A stretch of 33,675 nucleotides of DNA, from positions 1 to 33,675 of the forward strand of contig URDQ01000013.1 of assembly GCA_900546675.1 (NCBI GenBank), given 5' to 3'. Below, piece after piece: positions 33,460 through 33,675 of this stretch; the first letter of the stretch is position 1, and each line of letters opens with the position of its first letter. Position numbers and translations under genes: made by a program. The notes below the pieces were generated by a model. The model saw only the letters and a list, made by a program, of their open reading frames with translations. It searched no databases and was not told the origin of the DNA. This DNA comes from an uncultured Porphyromonas sp. (GTDB lineage Bacteria; Bacteroidota; Bacteroidia; Bacteroidales; Porphyromonadaceae).

Positions 33460-33675
33460 ACGATTGATATTGTATATAGGTGAATTGTCTAGTGCTAGAG
33501 GGTAGGGTAGGAGCCTTCTTAGTTAGGGAAAGCTATGTACTCCGCCTTTACTTCCAATGGCTAAGGTAGTAAAAAAATATTTTACTCAAGATGCTCTTCT
33601 AGCTTCCTCAAAATAAGCTTCGCAATTTCCAGTAGTAAGTGCAACACGAAGCGTATAAAAGCACCCACCCCTGGG
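33460..33675. other. Non-coding end of window upstream of the LRR operon
   Basis: 216 bp with no supported gene. It should hold the promoter of the minus-strand operon beginning at 33459. The closest -7 match, TTATTTTG on the minus strand near 33609-33616, differs from TAnnTTTG at one position. Nothing else is recognised. Confidence 0.4.

Overview
The window looks like chromosomal DNA from a Bacteroidota bacterium of the order Bacteroidales, most likely a Porphyromonas. The evidence is: -7 boxes of the Bacteroidota form TAnnTTTG in front of many genes, few clear Shine-Dalgarno sites, families typical of the order (DUF4831, DUF4827, DUF4252), a PorT-like type IX secretion (T9SS) component, and two leucine-rich-repeat proteins with apparent T9SS C-terminal sorting domains. 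The genus is an inference; no rRNA or other marker is present. I see no phage, IS transposase, CRISPR array, tRNA or rRNA.

Layout. 130-3318 (+): DUF4831 lipoprotein and a POT-family peptide transporter. 3462-7169 (+): bioB-bioA-hemG, joining two biotin steps to a late haem step. 7146-8807 (-): slyD-aroC, whose end overlaps the end of hemG. 8808-9182: a dense non-coding repeat block. 9183-11794 (-): upp and a U32/RlhA-like protein. 11885-12649 (+): porT, sharing a divergent promoter region with upp. 12666-16709 (-): glyS, an FKBP lipoprotein, surE, lpxB. 16855-19040 (-): prmC-recX-comF. 19062-20093 (+): ribD. 20075-22264 (-): copA. 22265-22901: non-coding, with REPIN-like inverted repeats. 22902-27594 (+): nrnA, DUF4827 lipoprotein, glmM, rlmD. 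27857-29558 (-): ECF sigma factor, putative anti-sigma factor, DUF4252 protein. 29568-29983: a second repeat block. 29984-33459 (-): a secreted FISUMP-like protein and the two LRR proteins. 33460-33675: non-coding end.

Most genes are conserved housekeeping functions: cofactors (biotin, haem, riboflavin), lipid A, aminosugars, tRNA charging, rRNA and release-factor modification, copper export. The accessory part is the envelope: lipoproteins, PorT, T9SS cargo and an ECF sigma operon.

The most unusual content is between the genes. (1) A 160-bp mirror-symmetric element occurs twice, at 8994-9153 and 29739-29898. It carries six CCACGTGG-like octamers, three on each side of a core, with octamer starts 22 bp apart and 64 bp across the core. 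The central 90 bp are identical in both copies, and a two-octamer fragment with the same 22-bp phase lies at 22461-22490. (2) Seven tracts of a degenerate 7-bp repeat, consensus TRGMNRT, lie between genes, often directly against a TTCGTAYCTTTG promoter core. They supply or abut the stop codons of three genes and put stops in all six frames. (3) A TCCGAT repeat of about 10 bp accompanies the heptads at two loci. (4) Two REPIN-like inverted pairs stand upstream of nrnA. I do not recognise (1) or (2) as described elements, but I could not search for them.
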